Part shown: in pieces, positions 5,600 to 5,621 of the stretch
Numbering within the stretch: the stretch's first letter is position 1
Layout: the number at the start of each line of letters is the position of its first letter
Assembly (NCBI GenBank): GCA_022013205.1
Contig: JAKLQT010000101.1
Location: forward strand, 1-5,621
DNA: 5,621 bases
Direction: 5' to 3'
DNA from: Candidatus Omnitrophota bacterium
GTDB lineage: Bacteria; Omnitrophota; Gorgyraeia; B26-G9
Notes under the pieces: generated by a model
Told to the model about the DNA's origin: nothing
The model's input: only the letters and a program-made list of their open reading frames with translations
Database searches by the model: none
Made by a program: the position numbers and the translations under genes

Positions 5600-5621
5600 G
5601 CTAACACTTGTTATTTAAAAC

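Overview
The window is a moderately AT-rich stretch of bacterial chromosome or accessory island. Every recognisable gene is on the minus strand, so transcription runs from right to left. Two genes encode proteins with a lipobox signal peptide, one begins with an ordinary secretory signal peptide, and one is a polytopic membrane metallopeptidase. This fits a Gram-negative bacterium with an outer membrane. The style of the intergenic DNA and of the small lipoproteins reminds me of Fibrobacter-like gut bacteria, but that is only an impression; nothing here fixes the phylum.

Layout in the direction of transcription, from right to left. A 25-bp inverted-repeat arm (5575-5599) is followed by a start-less, coding-like fragment (5480-5563). 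A likely promoter (5477-5505) then leads into a 294-residue helical lipoprotein of unknown function (4553-5437). A 150-bp gap carrying a 9-bp direct repeat precedes a 538-residue membrane-anchored M48-type zinc metallopeptidase (2786-4402). The next 600 bp (2177-2785) hold no intact gene, but minus-strand reading frames there look like decayed C-terminal ends of at least two former genes (about 2388-2731 and 2200-2355).

A compact three-gene unit follows. It consists of a 106-residue HNH(N) nuclease (1856-2176), a 216-residue AbiV-like HEPN protein (1191-1841, 14 bp away) and a 159-residue lipoprotein starting at GTG (677-1156, 34 bp away). A strong GC hairpin followed by T residues (535-592) is the probable terminator. 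The second arm of the inverted repeat (500-524) lies just beyond it. After about 420 bp of non-coding DNA, the first 25 codons of a secreted protein run off the left edge (1-77).

The most interesting points are the close pairing of an HNH nuclease with an AbiV/HEPN protein, which looks like a small phage-defence module (inference); the near-perfect inverted repeats that bracket all the intact genes; and the gene debris between them. Together these suggest a mosaic accessory region with gene turnover. The metallopeptidase and the two lipoproteins are envelope proteins with no visible mechanistic link to the nuclease/HEPN pair.
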